A stretch of 64,000 nt of DNA from Neisseria gonorrhoeae. Lineage in GTDB: Bacteria; Pseudomonadota; Gammaproteobacteria; Burkholderiales; Neisseriaceae. A program made the position numbers and the translations under genes. This document shows, in pieces, positions 28,344 to 37,131 of the stretch. The notes beneath the pieces are model-generated. The model saw nothing but the letters and a program-made list of their open reading frames with translations, made no database searches and was not told where the DNA came from. The stretch spans positions 62,001 through 126,000 of the forward strand of contig NZ_QNRU01000001.1 of the NCBI RefSeq assembly GCF_003315235.1, in the 5' to 3' direction. Each line of letters begins with the position of its first letter. Position 1 is the first letter of the stretch.

Positions 28344-29045
28344 TTATAAAGATTTGACGATTTCTGCCACCATTTTTGCAGAACTTGCCGCCGCCGTTTT
28401 CAAAAACTCTTCAAAGCTGATGTCTGCCTTTTCGTCCGCCGAATCGGAAACAGCGCGGATGATGACGAACGGCGTTTCCAACTGATGACAGGTTTGGGCA
28501 ATCGCCGCCGCTTCCATTTCCACTGCTTTGACTTCGGGGAAGTGCTTGCGGATTTCCGCCACGCCTTCGCTGCTGTGGACGAAGCGGTCGCCGCTGACAA
28601 TCAGGCCTTGTTCTACCTCCGCGCCTTCAAACGTCCGCGCCGCCCGTTTTGCCGTTTCAATCAATATGCCGTCTGAAGCGAACCTTGCCGGCAGTTGCGG
28701 CACTTGCCCCCGGGCATAGCCGAATGCGGTTACATCGACATCGTGGTGCTCGGTTTCCGTGCCGATCACCACGTCGCCGACTTTCAAACCCTTGCCCAAA
28801 CCGCCTGCGCTGCCGGTGTTGATGACGCAGTCCGGTGCGAATTGACGGATAAGCCAAGCCGTTGCAACCGCCGCGTTGACCTTGCCGATGCCGCTCAATG
28901 CAAGCACTATGCGTTTTCCCGCCAATTCGCCTTCATAGGCGGAAAATCTGCCGAAAGAGACGGCTTTGACATTTTCCATCATCTCGCGCAAAAGCTCGAT
29001 TTCCTGTTCCATCGCGCCGATAACGGCTACTGTTTTCAAAGACAT
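28344..29045 (-). CDS. mtnN: 5'-methylthioadenosine/S-adenosylhomocysteine nucleosidase
   Basis: A 233-residue nucleosidase that recycles MTA and SAH and feeds AI-2 formation. Family signatures are VIGAMEQEIELL, INTGSAGGL and VEMEAAAIAQ (ribose-binding Glu), and DISFEEFL. The ATG at 29045 gives the normal length; the open frame upstream runs into a DUS. Confidence 0.95.
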   Translation of the reverse strand: MSLKTVAVIGAMEQEIELLREMMENVKAVSFGRFSAYEGELAGKRIVLALSGIGKVNAAVATAWLIRQFAPDCVINTGSAGGLGKGLKVGDVVIGTETEHHDVDVTAFGYARGQVPQLPARFASDGILIETAKRAARTFEGAEVEQGLIVSGDRFVHSSEGVAEIRKHFPEVKAVEMEAAAIAQTCHQLETPFVIIRAVSDSADEKADISFEEFLKTAAASSAKMVAEIVKSL

Positions 29046-29127
29046 ATTGCTAACCTGCTGTGAATTTCGGATAGAACGCCGAATTATACACGCTAACACG
29101 GCAGGATTGAGTGGAGGCGGTTTGTCC

Positions 29128-29156
29128 GTGCCGTCTGAAACGGTTTCAGACAGCAC
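29128..29156. repeat. DUS-variant hairpin in a divergent promoter region
   Basis: GTGCCGTCTGAA (29128-29139) and TTCAGACAGCAC (29145-29156) pair with one G-U. It sits between the divergent mtnN and pilT2 genes, an unusual place for a terminator. Confidence 0.5.
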
Positions 29157-29212
29157 GGCGGATTTTTGGTAGAATGGGAAGGTACAGATTGTTTGAAGAT
29201 TGGGGGACGAGG

Positions 29213-30343
29213 ATGTTTACCGATGAAAATATGACTGCAAAGGAAGAACTGTTCGCATGGCTGCGCCATATGAACAAAAACAAAGGTTCCGACCTGTTTG
29301 TGACGACCCATTTCCCGCCCGCTATGAAGCTGGACGGCAAAATCACCCGCATCACGGACGAACCGCTGACGGCGGAAAAATGTATGGAAATCGCCTTTTC
29401 GATTATGAGTGCGAAGCAGGCGGAAGAATTTTCATCGACCAACGAGTGCAACTTCGCCATCAGCCTGCCGGACACCAGCCGCTTCCGCGTCAATGCGATG
29501 ATACAGCGCGGTGCGACGGCGTTGGTATTCCGCGCGATTACCAGCAAGATTCCCAAGTTTGAAAGCCTGAACCTGCCGCCGGCCTTGAAGGATGTTGCGC
29601 TGAAAAAACGCGGGCTGGTTATTTTTGTCGGCGGCACCGGCTCGGGCAAATCGACTTCGCTCGCCTCGCTTATCGACTACCGCAATGAAAATTCGTTCGG
29701 ACACATCATCACCATCGAAGATCCGATCGAGTTTGTCCACGAACACAAAAACTGCATCATTACCCAGCGCGAGGTCGGCGTGGACACGGAAAACTGGATG
29801 GCGGCGTTGAAAAATACGCTGCGTCAGGCGCCGGATGTGATCCTTATCGGCGAAATCCGCGACCGTGAAACAATGGACTACGCCATCGCCTTTGCCGAAA
29901 CGGGGCATTTGTGTATGGCGACGCTGCACGCCAACAGCACCAATCAGGCGCTCGACCGCATCATCAACTTCTTCCCCGAGGAGCGGCGCGAACAATTGCT
30001 GACGGATTTGTCGCTCAACCTTCAGGCGTTTATTTCGCAACGCCTCGTTCCGCGAGACGGCGGCAAGGGCAGGGTGGCGGCAGTCGAGGTACTGCTCAAT
30101 TCGCCCCTGATTTCGGAGTTGATTCACAACGGCAACATCCATGAAATCAAAGAAGTGATGAAAAAATCCACTACCCTGGGTATGCAGACCTTCGACCAAC
30201 ACCTTTACCAATTGTATGAAAAAGGCGAGATTTCCTTGCAGGATGCCTTGAAAAATGCCGATTCCGCACATGATTTGCGTTTGGCGGTACAGTTGCGCAG
30301 CCGCAGGGCACAAAGTTCCGACCCCGATTTGGAACTGCTCTGA
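29213..30343 (+). CDS. pilT2: PilT/PilU-family type IV pilus ATPase (PilT2)
   Basis: A 376-residue hexameric ATPase of the pilus retraction family. Walker A is GGTGSGKST near residue 142, and Walker B is VILIGEIRDRETMDYA, followed by the His box LHANSTNQALDRI. Its C-terminus (GMQTFDQHLYQLYEKG) is closer to PilU than to PilT. The major pilT and pilU pair is elsewhere in Neisseria, so this is the third paralogue, PilT2, that fine-tunes pilus functions. pilZ lies two genes on. I chose the ATG at 29213 (after GGGGGACGAGG). Confidence 0.87.
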   Translation: MFTDENMTAKEELFAWLRHMNKNKGSDLFVTTHFPPAMKLDGKITRITDEPLTAEKCMEIAFSIMSAKQAEEFSSTNECNFAISLPDTSRFRVNAMIQRGATALVFRAITSKIPKFESLNLPPALKDVALKKRGLVIFVGGTGSGKSTSLASLIDYRNENSFGHIITIEDPIEFVHEHKNCIITQREVGVDTENWMAALKNTLRQAPDVILIGEIRDRETMDYAIAFAETGHLCMATLHANSTNQALDRIINFFPEERREQLLTDLSLNLQAFISQRLVPRDGGKGRVAAVEVLLNSPLISELIHNGNIHEIKEVMKKSTTLGMQTFDQHLYQLYEKGEISLQDALKNADSAHDLRLAVQLRSRRAQSSDPDLELL

Positions 30344-30376
30344 TGGCGGTATGGATTTCCGGACGGGCAGTTTGAC

Positions 30377-31354
30377 ATGATTTATCCGTGGCATCAGGAA
30401 CAATGGCGGCAGATTGCCGAGCATTGGACGAGCCGTCCTAATGCGTGGCTGTTTGTTGGCAAAAAGGGGACGGGGAAGACTGCGTTTGCCCGCTTTGCGG
30501 CGAAGGCGCTGTTGTGCGAAACCCCTGCACCGGGCTGCAAACCCTGTGGCGAATGTATGTCCTGCCATCTGTTTGGACGGGGAAGCCATCCCGATTTTTA
30601 CGAAATCACGCCTCTGGCGGACGAACCCGAAAACGGACGCAAACTGTTGCGGATCAAAATCGATGCCGTCAGGGAAATCATCGATAATGTGTACCTGACT
30701 TCGGTACGGGGCGGTTTGCGCGTGATCCTGATTCATCCTGCGGAAAGTATGAATGTCCAAGCCGCCAACAGTTTGTTGAAAGTGTTGGAAGAGCCGCCGC
30801 CACAAGTGGTCTTTTTGCTGGTAAGCCACGCGGCGGACAAGGTTTTACCGACCATTAAAAGCCGCTGCCGGAAGAAGGTTTTGCCCGCTCCTTCGCATGG
30901 GGAAGCATTGGCGTATCTGCGCGACAGGGGTGTGGCGGAGCCTGAGGAACGTCTGGCTTTCCATTCGGGCGCGCCGCTGTTTCAGGAGGAAGGCGAGCTT
31001 CGGGAATTGAGGGCAAAGCTGCTGGAGATATTGGCAGAGCCGAGATTGTTGAAGATTTTGGATTACGCCGCGCTTTTCGATAAGGAAAAACTTCCGCTCG
31101 CCGTATTTGTCGGGTGGATGCAGAAATGGCTGGTCGATTTAGGCTTGTGCCTGCAACACATGAAACCCGTCTATTATCCCGCTTATGAAGACAGGCTGCT
31201 TCAGACGGCATCGGGTTTCCGTCCGCGCAATGTATTTGCGGCGGAGGATATGCTCAAACAGCTTGCCCCTTACGGGTTTCATACTTTAAATGTCAAAATG
31301 CAGATCGAGCATCTGCTCATCAACTATTTGGAATTGAAGAAAGAGAACAGGTGA
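30377..31354 (+). CDS. holB: DNA polymerase III delta-prime subunit
   Basis: A 325-residue clamp-loader subunit with a Walker-A-like GKKGTGKTAFAR and a zinc module CKPCGECMSCHLF near residues 55-66. VLIHPAESMNVQAANSLLKVLEEPP and the SRCRKK sensor are typical of the family. It begins 33 bases after pilT2 and ends just before pilZ. Confidence 0.93.
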   Translation: MIYPWHQEQWRQIAEHWTSRPNAWLFVGKKGTGKTAFARFAAKALLCETPAPGCKPCGECMSCHLFGRGSHPDFYEITPLADEPENGRKLLRIKIDAVREIIDNVYLTSVRGGLRVILIHPAESMNVQAANSLLKVLEEPPPQVVFLLVSHAADKVLPTIKSRCRKKVLPAPSHGEALAYLRDRGVAEPEERLAFHSGAPLFQEEGELRELRAKLLEILAEPRLLKILDYAALFDKEKLPLAVFVGWMQKWLVDLGLCLQHMKPVYYPAYEDRLLQTASGFRPRNVFAAEDMLKQLAPYGFHTLNVKMQIEHLLINYLELKKENR

Positions 31355-31357
31355 ATT

Positions 31358-31708
31358 ATGTCAGACGGACAAAATATTCCGGCAAAAATGATGTCGTTGC
31401 AGCTGAAAGACATGAATCTGCTGTACAGCTCCTATATGCCGTTTTTGGAACACGGCGGTCTGTTTGTGCAGACCGACGACGTATTTTCCATCGGGGACGA
31501 TATTCTGCTTGCCGTAGAAATCCTCAACTTCCCCAAACTGTTCCTGCCGACCAAGGTCGCCTGGATTAATCCTGCGAGTACTTCCTCCAAACCCAAAGGG
31601 GTGGGGCTGGCATTCACAAAACACGAAAACTGCCTGAAAGTCAAAGACCAGATCGAAGTCGAACTGGGCAGCACAATCAGCGGCAGCAGACCTACGTTTA
31701 CCATGTAA
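31358..31708 (+). CDS. pilZ: Type IV pilus biogenesis protein PilZ
   Basis: A 116-residue PilZ-domain protein of the type IV pilus. As in other PilZ orthologues the c-di-GMP-binding RxxxR motif is absent, so it acts through protein contacts (with PilB and FimX in other species). It lies 3 bases after holB and is followed by tatD after 4 bases: one operon. Confidence 0.92.
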   Translation: MSDGQNIPAKMMSLQLKDMNLLYSSYMPFLEHGGLFVQTDDVFSIGDDILLAVEILNFPKLFLPTKVAWINPASTSSKPKGVGLAFTKHENCLKVKDQIEVELGSTISGSRPTFTM

Positions 31709-31712
31709 CGCT

Positions 31713-32492
31713 ATGCATATCATCGATTCGCACTGCCACCTCAATTTTGAAGGTTTGAAAGAACGCCTGCCCGAAGTTTTGTCCAACATGGAAGCAAACG
31801 GCGTGGGGCAGGCACTCGCCATCAGCGTCAGTAGGGAAAGCTTCTCCGAAGTCTTTGCCGTCGCCGAAGCGCACGAACACATCTATTGCACCATAGGCGT
31901 ACATCCCGACAGCAAGGAAGCCGAAGAATTTTCCATTGCGGAAATGGCCGAAGCCGCCGCCCATCCGAAAGTGGTCGGCATCGGCGAGACGGGTTTGGAT
32001 TATTACTGGTGCAAAGGCGATTTGTCTTGGCAGCACAAACGCTTTGCAGACCACATCGAAGCAGCCAATCAAACCGGACTGCCCGTTATCGTCCATACGC
32101 GCGATGCGGCGGCGGACACCTTGGCGATTTTAAAAGAATGTAAAACCAATTCGGGTGTGATTCACTGTTTTTCCGAGGATGTCGGTTTTGCCCGGGCTGC
32201 CATGGATTTGGGGCTTTATATTTCTTTCTCGGGAATCGTTACCTTTAAAAACGCCCCCTTGGTTCAGGAGGCGGCGAAATACGTTCCGGACGACCGCATT
32301 TTAGTGGAAACCGATGCGCCGTTCCTTGCCCCCGTTCCCAAACGAGGCAGGCAGAACGAACCGGCTTTTGTGCGTCATACTGCCGAACATATTGCCAAAT
32401 TGCGGAATCAAACATTGGAACAGGTTGCGGCATATACGACGGAAAACTTTTACCGGCTGTTTAAAAAAGTACCCGATATGCGGGTCGTCTGA
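31713..32492 (+). CDS. tatD: TatD-family metal-dependent hydrolase
   Basis: A 259-residue TIM-barrel DNase. The metal ligands are in DSHCHLNF near the N-terminus, GIGETGLDYYW (Glu), IVHTRDA (His), IHCFSE (His) and ETDAPFLAP (Asp). The holB-pilZ-tatD order is widespread in proteobacteria. Confidence 0.93.
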   Translation: MHIIDSHCHLNFEGLKERLPEVLSNMEANGVGQALAISVSRESFSEVFAVAEAHEHIYCTIGVHPDSKEAEEFSIAEMAEAAAHPKVVGIGETGLDYYWCKGDLSWQHKRFADHIEAANQTGLPVIVHTRDAAADTLAILKECKTNSGVIHCFSEDVGFARAAMDLGLYISFSGIVTFKNAPLVQEAAKYVPDDRILVETDAPFLAPVPKRGRQNEPAFVRHTAEHIAKLRNQTLEQVAAYTTENFYRLFKKVPDMRVV

Positions 32493-32517
32493 CCCTGTGC
32501 CGACGATAAGGAAAACC

Positions 32518-32733
32518 ATGAAGGCAATTCATCCGTATGCATGTCCGCGCTGCTGCCGGCTGCCTGCCAACACGTTTCGGACAGGCATGGCAAATTCCGC
32601 TTCCAAATTCTGCATTGCCAAAGGCGGCAGACGGGAAGTAAAAAAAGACGAAAGCGGCGGCGGATATGCCCTGTGCCATTTGCCGGACAGCAGGATTGTC
32701 GAGGAGTGGGAATATTGCCGTTCGCAACATTGA
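32518..32733 (+). CDS. DUF333-type (haemolysin-like) protein with an unusual N-terminus
   Basis: A 71-residue frame whose C-terminal 45 residues match the DUF333 pattern (NSASKFC...GGRREVKKDESGG...CHLPDSRIVEEWEYC). The first 25 residues are Cys/Arg-rich and not a signal peptide. In the other frame, at about 32541-32600, a lipobox-like run SALLPAACQHVSD is visible, so the gene may have a frameshift near its start and an opposite shift before MANSASK. Confidence 0.6.
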   Translation: MKAIHPYACPRCCRLPANTFRTGMANSASKFCIAKGGRREVKKDESGGGYALCHLPDSRIVEEWEYCRSQH

Positions 32734-32833
32734 TACTGCGCGATATACGGCAAATATTGTGGGAAGTTTCCGCTTTTGCGTATAATGCGCCCTACCTGAC
32801 AAATTTTGTCAACTTTATCAAAAGGAATAAGCG

Positions 32834-33145
32834 ATGGCTTCCATCCACGACCAAATTAAAGAAGTAGTAACGACACACCGCGTCGTATTGTTTATGAAAG
32901 GTACGAAGCAGTTTCCGCAATGCGGTTTCTCTTCCCGCGCCGTGCAAATCCTGAACGCGGCAGGCTGCACCGATTACGTTGCTGTCAACGTATTGGAAAA
33001 TCCCGAAGTACGCCAAGGCATTAAGGAATACAGCGACTGGCCGACCATCCCCCAACTTTATGTGAACGGCGAGTTTGTCGGCGGTTCGGACATCCTGATG
33101 GAAATGTATGAGGCAGGCGAGCTGCAAGAGCTGCTGAAAGCCTGA
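32834..33145 (+). CDS. grxD: Monothiol glutaredoxin Grx4
   Basis: A 103-residue CGFS-type glutaredoxin that carries [2Fe-2S] clusters and passes them on. The active Cys30 is in PQCGFSSRA; the GSH-binding [17 protein letters not shown] follows. It is flanked by a long leader and a DUS terminator. Confidence 0.95.
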   Translation: MASIHDQIKEVVTTHRVVLFMKGTKQFPQCGFSSRAVQILNAAGCTDYVAVNVLENPEVRQGIKEYSDWPTIPQLYVNGEFVGGSDILMEMYEAGELQELLKA

Positions 33146-33156
33146 TGGATTCGGCA

Positions 33157-33185
33157 ATGCCGTCTGAACGTGTTTCAGACGGCAT
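33157..33185 (+). terminator. DUS-pair terminator after grxD
   Basis: Exact DUS 33157-33168 and inverted copy 33174-33185, followed by T-rich DNA. Confidence 0.8.
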
Positions 33186-33250
33186 TTTCTTTTCCGGCAA
33201 ATTAAAAAAAAGTATAATGACGCGTCTCAAAATCACACTGGAACACCGCG

Positions 33251-33877
33251 ATGAACGTTAACGTTATCAACCATCCGCTCGTCCGCCACAAACTGACCCT
33301 GATGAGGGAGGCGGATTGCAGCACCTACAAATTCCGTACGCTGACCACCGAGTTGGCGCGCCTGATGGCATACGAGGCAAGCCGTGATTTTGAAATTGAA
33401 AAATACCTTATCGACGGATGGTGCGGACAGATTGAAGGCGACCGCATCAAAGGCAAAACCCTGACCGTCGTCCCCATCCTGCGCGCCGGTTTGGGTATGC
33501 TCGACGGCGTGCTCGACCTGATTCCGACTGCCAAAATCAGCGTGGTCGGTTTGCAGCGCGACGAGGAAACGCTGAAGCCTATTTCCTATTTTGAGAAATT
33601 TGTGGACAGTATGGACGAGCGTCCGGCTTTGATTATCGATCCTATGCTGGCGACAGGCGGTTCGATGGTGGCCACCATCGACCTGTTGAAAGAAAAAGGT
33701 TGCCGCAACATCAAAGCCTTAGTCTTGGTTGCCGCCCCTGAGGGCGTGAAGGCTGTTAATGATGCGCATCCCGATGTTACGATTTATACCGCCGTGCTGG
33801 ATAGCCGTTTGAACGAAAACGGCTATATTATTCCCGGTCTGGGCGATGCGGGCGACAAGATTTTCGGCACGCGCTAA
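33251..33877 (+). CDS. upp: Uracil phosphoribosyltransferase
   Basis: A 208-residue salvage enzyme that makes UMP from uracil and PRPP. The PRPP-binding motif is [10 protein letters not shown] near residue 130, and the C-terminal uracil-binding region [12 protein letters not shown] is complete. It is followed closely by the DUF2322 gene. Confidence 0.96.
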   Translation: MNVNVINHPLVRHKLTLMREADCSTYKFRTLTTELARLMAYEASRDFEIEKYLIDGWCGQIEGDRIKGKTLTVVPILRAGLGMLDGVLDLIPTAKISVVGLQRDEETLKPISYFEKFVDSMDERPALIIDPMLATGGSMVATIDLLKEKGCRNIKALVLVAAPEGVKAVNDAHPDVTIYTAVLDSRLNENGYIIPGLGDAGDKIFGTR

Positions 33878-33899
33878 CTGACTGATTTTCGGATTTGAT

Positions 33900-34220
33900 A
33901 TGAATTTCCAAGACTATCTCGCCACATTTCCTTCAATCGACCATCTGGGCGGTTTGGATGTTCAGGATGCCGAAGGCAAAACGGTTCACCACATTCCCGC
34001 CGTTCAGGGCAAGCTCGGTTCGCTCAAGCTGTACAATGCCTTGGCGGAACGTTTTGATGGAAAATTGGGTAAAGAAGCGGCAGAACAGGGTTTGATATGG
34101 TTTGCCGAACATGTTGCCGACGCGCGCGCCCATCCGGGGAAGCATCCGAACATCGATTTGCTGGAAAATGTCGTGCAAAGCGGCGAAACCCTCCTGCTCA
34201 AACCGCTTGCCGCGCAATAA
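33900..34220 (+). CDS. DUF2322-family hypothetical protein
   Basis: A 106-residue soluble protein, close behind upp. The N-terminus NFQDYLATFPSIDHLGGLDV and the alternating hydrophobic pattern fit the DUF2322 group (Neisseria, Haemophilus), whose role is unknown. Confidence 0.7.
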   Translation: MNFQDYLATFPSIDHLGGLDVQDAEGKTVHHIPAVQGKLGSLKLYNALAERFDGKLGKEAAEQGLIWFAEHVADARAHPGKHPNIDLLENVVQSGETLLLKPLAAQ

Positions 34221-34229
34221 TTTTCGACC

Positions 34230-34259
34230 ATGCCGTCTGAAATTCGTTTCAGACGGCAT
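34230..34259 (+). terminator. DUS-pair terminator after the DUF2322 gene
   Basis: Exact DUS 34230-34241, inverted copy 34248-34259, 6-base loop, then TTT. Confidence 0.75.
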
Positions 34260-34296
34260 TTTGTCGGAAAGAAGACCGTAAAACGGGCATTTTCTT

Positions 34297-34330
34297 TTCT
34301 ATTTGGCTGTGTTTTAACAATCCGTTGATT
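34297..34330. repeat. Left target duplication (8 bp) and terminal inverted repeat (26 bp)
   Basis: TTCTATTT occupies 34297-34304 and the 26-bp repeat 34305-34330. Inside, the two ends diverge after base 26. Confidence 0.9.
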
Positions 34331-34346
34331 TTTGCACTAATTTTTG

Positions 34347-34387
34347 ATAAAATCCCTTATAACAAATTGAACTATAAGGGATTTTAT
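34347..34387. promoter_or_regulatory. 15-bp palindrome immediately upstream of the transposase start
   Basis: Arms ATAAAATCCCTTATA and TATAAGGGATTTTAT are separated by 11 bases and end one base before the ATG. It could block outside transcription or translation, as in IS10-type elements, or serve as an operator. Confidence 0.6.
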
Positions 34388-34388
34388 A

Positions 34389-35036
34389 ATGTCGGGCGTA
34401 ACAAAAGAATTAGACATTTTAAAACAACTTTTTGAAAATTTGTCCGATACGGATAAACAGGCTTTTTTGACTTCTGTCAGCTCAAAAGAACAGGTTAAAA
34501 AAGTCATTGAACCAAGAAAAGTTACGAAGTGCCCACATTGCCAATCTACACATTTCGTCAAAAATGGCAAAGATTGTGGCAACCAACGTTTTTTGTGTCG
34601 TGATTGTAAAAAGTCTTTTGTTGAGCAGACAGGCACTATTCTCTACAACACGCAAAAAGACATTGAAGTTTGGGAAAAATACATTCATTGTATGATTGAA
34701 AAATACCCACTTCGCAAATGTGCTGAAATTTGCAAAATCAATCTTGCTACTGCGTTTACTTGGCGGCACAAAATTTTGGACGCACTTCAAAACATGATGA
34801 ATGAAGTTGAGTTAGACGGCATTGTGCAAGCTGATGAAACTTATTCGACGATTTCTTACAAAGGGCACCACAAAAATTTTAATCTGCCACGTCCTGCTCA
34901 CAAACGAGGAACGAGAGCAACGAAACGTGGCATTTCCAAAGAACAAGTTTGTGTTCCTTGTGGTATCAATTTAGACGGTAAATCTGTTGCTAGAATTAGC
35001 AATTTGGGTAAGCCATCTCTAAAAAATATCAACTGA
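34389..35036 (+). pseudogene. IS1595-family transposase, C-terminally truncated
   Basis: A 215-residue remnant. The zinc ribbon uses Cys48, Cys51, Cys70 and Cys73 (CPHCQ...CRDCKK). The first catalytic Asp is Asp149 in VQADETY. Near residue 207 the sequence runs into the methyltransferase segment and stops, so the rest of the DDE core (about one third) is missing. It should be inactive. Confidence 0.85.
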
Positions 35037-35884
35037 TTGGCATTGAAAACAACCCAAAAATGTTTGCTCTTGCCGCCAGTAATATGATTTTACGCGGAGA
35101 CGGTAAAGCCAATTTACACCAAAGCAGTTGTTTCATGACTGATTTTCAGGATTTAATCAAAAATCCCAAACCTGAAACAGGCTTAAAACGCCCAAATGTT
35201 GGCTTTCTCAATCCACCTTACGCCCAATCCAAAAGCGATGCCGAATTGCATGAACTTTATTTTGTCAAAGAAATGTTGGATATGTTGGCAGAAGGTGGCA
35301 CAGGCATTGCCATTATTCCAGTCAGTTGCGTGATTGCACCAAGCAAAGCCAAAAGCGAAATTGTGAAATATCATCGCTTAAAAGCCGTGATGTCTATGCC
35401 GAGCGAACTGTTTTACCCAGTTGGCACGGTAACGTGCATTGTCGTATTTGAAGCCCATAAACCGCATTTTCAGACAGTCGTGATTGACCCGGACACACAA
35501 GAAGAAATCAGCACGAAAAAAGCCTGTCGCAAAACGTGGTTTGGCTACTGGCGTGATGACGGTTTTGAAAAAACCAAACACTTGGGACGCATTGATTTAT
35601 ACGACCGCTGGCAGGGCATTAAAGCGCGCTGGTTGGAACATTATTTAAACAACGAAGTTCACACAGGAGAATCGGTAACAGCATTTGTAACTGATAACGA
35701 TGAATGGGTTGCCGAAGCCTATTTGGAAACTGATTATTCCAAAATTACCCGAGCAGATTTTGAGCAAGTCGTGCGTGAATTTGCTTTATTTCAACTACTG
35801 GGAGCGGAAGTAGGGCCGACTGAAAATTTGGATAATGAAAGCTATGAAGACGATGACAATAACGACTTCGGAGACGATGAATAA
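35021..35884 (+). pseudogene. BcgI-like DNA N6-adenine methyltransferase, 3' fragment
   Basis: A frame with motif I-type sequence LIGIENNPKMFALAASNM and the NPPY catalytic motif (GFLNPPYAQS), then a C-terminal region WFGYWRDDGFEKTK ending in an acidic tail. The nuclease and N-terminal methyltransferase parts are missing. In BcgI-type systems the A subunit holds both nuclease and methylase. An ATG at 35060 could start a 274-residue product, but it would lack much of the SAM-binding site. Its stop overlaps the start of the next gene (TAATG). Confidence 0.75.
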
Positions 35885-36852
35885 TGGTTGAATTGCAAGA
35901 GATTTTTGATGTGAGTTACGGTTCAAAATTAGATTTGAATAAAATGAGCAGCTTCAATCCAACAATCAACTTTGTAGGCAGGTCAGGCAAAAATAATGGT
36001 GTAACAGCATCTGTGGATTTATTGAAAAATACAAAACCTTATCCAGCAGGATTATTAACTGTTGCATTAGGTGGTTCTGTTTTATCTACTTTTTTACAAA
36101 ACAAACCATTTTATACAGCTCAAAATGTTGCTGTTTTAAATCCCAAAACAGAAATGACAGAACAACAAAAACTCTTTTATTGTGCTGCTATTTTTGCCAA
36201 TGCCTACCGTTTTTCTGCTTGCGGTAGGGAAGCTAACCGCACGTTACGACAACTGTTTGTGCCATCTTTGGATGAGATCCCAAGCTGGGTTGAAAGCGTG
36301 AATTTAAATCCATCTGCGGGTGTAAACGAACCGAAATTAAAAGAATCGCTTGATTTGCCTGTGGTTCGACAATCAAAACGACTTGATGAAATTTTTACTA
36401 TTCAAAACGGCATTGCCGCAACCAAATTAAAAGAATTTGAACAACGGCAAAAAGACACGGTTGTCTATATCCGTCCTGCCAGTACGCAAGCAAGAACGCT
36501 ACGAAGTTATATCGCTCGTGATAGCGTTGATGAAAAACATATTTTTCCATGCCATACGCTTTTCACTTCTACCAATGGCGAAGGTAGCCATACTTATAGC
36601 TATGTTTCAACTTGTGAATTTGTAGCAAATAGTGATGTCGCCGTATTAACACCCATACAGTCCGATATGCCAATAGAAGTAAAACTGTATTACGCTAAAT
36701 GTATTACAGCAAACCGCTATCTGTTTTCTTATGGACGTAAACCCAAAGGCGAAAAATTAAAAAGCATTATGTTACCGTATTTTGACCAACAAGAAGATTT
36801 TGATTATATCTGCCGTTTCATTCACACCTTGCTATTTAGTAACAATTTGTAG
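35884..36852 (+). CDS. Two-domain DNA specificity subunit (BcgI-B / HsdS-like)
   Basis: A 322-residue protein with two parallel half-domains. Each begins with an EIF(D/T) motif (residues 6 and about 163) and ends with a similar stretch (CGREANRTLRQLFVPSL, and GRKPKGEKLKSIMLPYF). This is the target-recognition layout of HsdS and BcgI-B subunits. The frame is intact, but its partner is a fragment. The gonococcal S.NgoAVIII subunit is of this type, but I cannot say it is the same. Confidence 0.72.
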   Translation: MVELQEIFDVSYGSKLDLNKMSSFNPTINFVGRSGKNNGVTASVDLLKNTKPYPAGLLTVALGGSVLSTFLQNKPFYTAQNVAVLNPKTEMTEQQKLFYCAAIFANAYRFSACGREANRTLRQLFVPSLDEIPSWVESVNLNPSAGVNEPKLKESLDLPVVRQSKRLDEIFTIQNGIAATKLKEFEQRQKDTVVYIRPASTQARTLRSYIARDSVDEKHIFPCHTLFTSTNGEGSHTYSYVSTCEFVANSDVAVLTPIQSDMPIEVKLYYAKCITANRYLFSYGRKPKGEKLKSIMLPYFDQQEDFDYICRFIHTLLFSNNL

Positions 36853-36933
36853 ATTACCACCCTTATAAACAAAACAACCCGCCGTAATAGATGAAATAGA
36901 GAACTGTTTTTTTAGTGTGAATTCATCTTAAGC

Positions 36934-36967
36934 AATCAACGGATTGTTAAAACACAGCCTTCTATTT
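36934..36967. repeat. Right terminal inverted repeat and target duplication
   Basis: The exact reverse complement of the left end occupies 36934-36959; TTCTATTT follows at 36960-36967. Confidence 0.9.
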
Positions 36968-37036
36968 CAGGATACGGGCAATGATGTTTCAACACACAGG
37001 ACGACACATAAAGCGCCGCCCTATGTGTTGCCCTAA

Positions 37037-37063
37037 TTTGAAAGGGGTTACACCCCTTTCAAA
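37037..37063. terminator. Strong hairpin in the 36968-37131 spacer
   Basis: An 11-bp perfect stem TTTGAAAGGGG / CCCCTTTCAAA with loop TTACA, followed by TAAAATC. A weaker 7-bp pair (ACACATA/TATGTGT) lies just upstream. Confidence 0.6.
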
Positions 37064-37131
37064 TAAAATCTGATGCTGCTGCCACGAAGGACGGATGTCC
37101 GAATGGCGGGGTTTCAACCATTAAGGAAATT

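Larger units (their letters stand above)
34305..36959. mobile_element. IS1595-type transposon carrying BcgI-like restriction-modification genes
   Basis: The element of 2,655 bp is bounded by perfect 26-bp inverted repeats (34305-34330 and 36934-36959; start GGCTGTGTTTTAACAATCCG). An exact 8-bp duplication TTCTATTT flanks both ends, as IS1595-family transposases produce. It contains a 5' part of an IS1595-type transposase, the 3' part of a BcgI-like methyltransferase gene and a complete specificity gene. The interior is more AT-rich than the flanks. Because the duplication is intact, all of this was moved in one event, or was mobilised in trans and then shortened internally. Confidence 0.85.
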
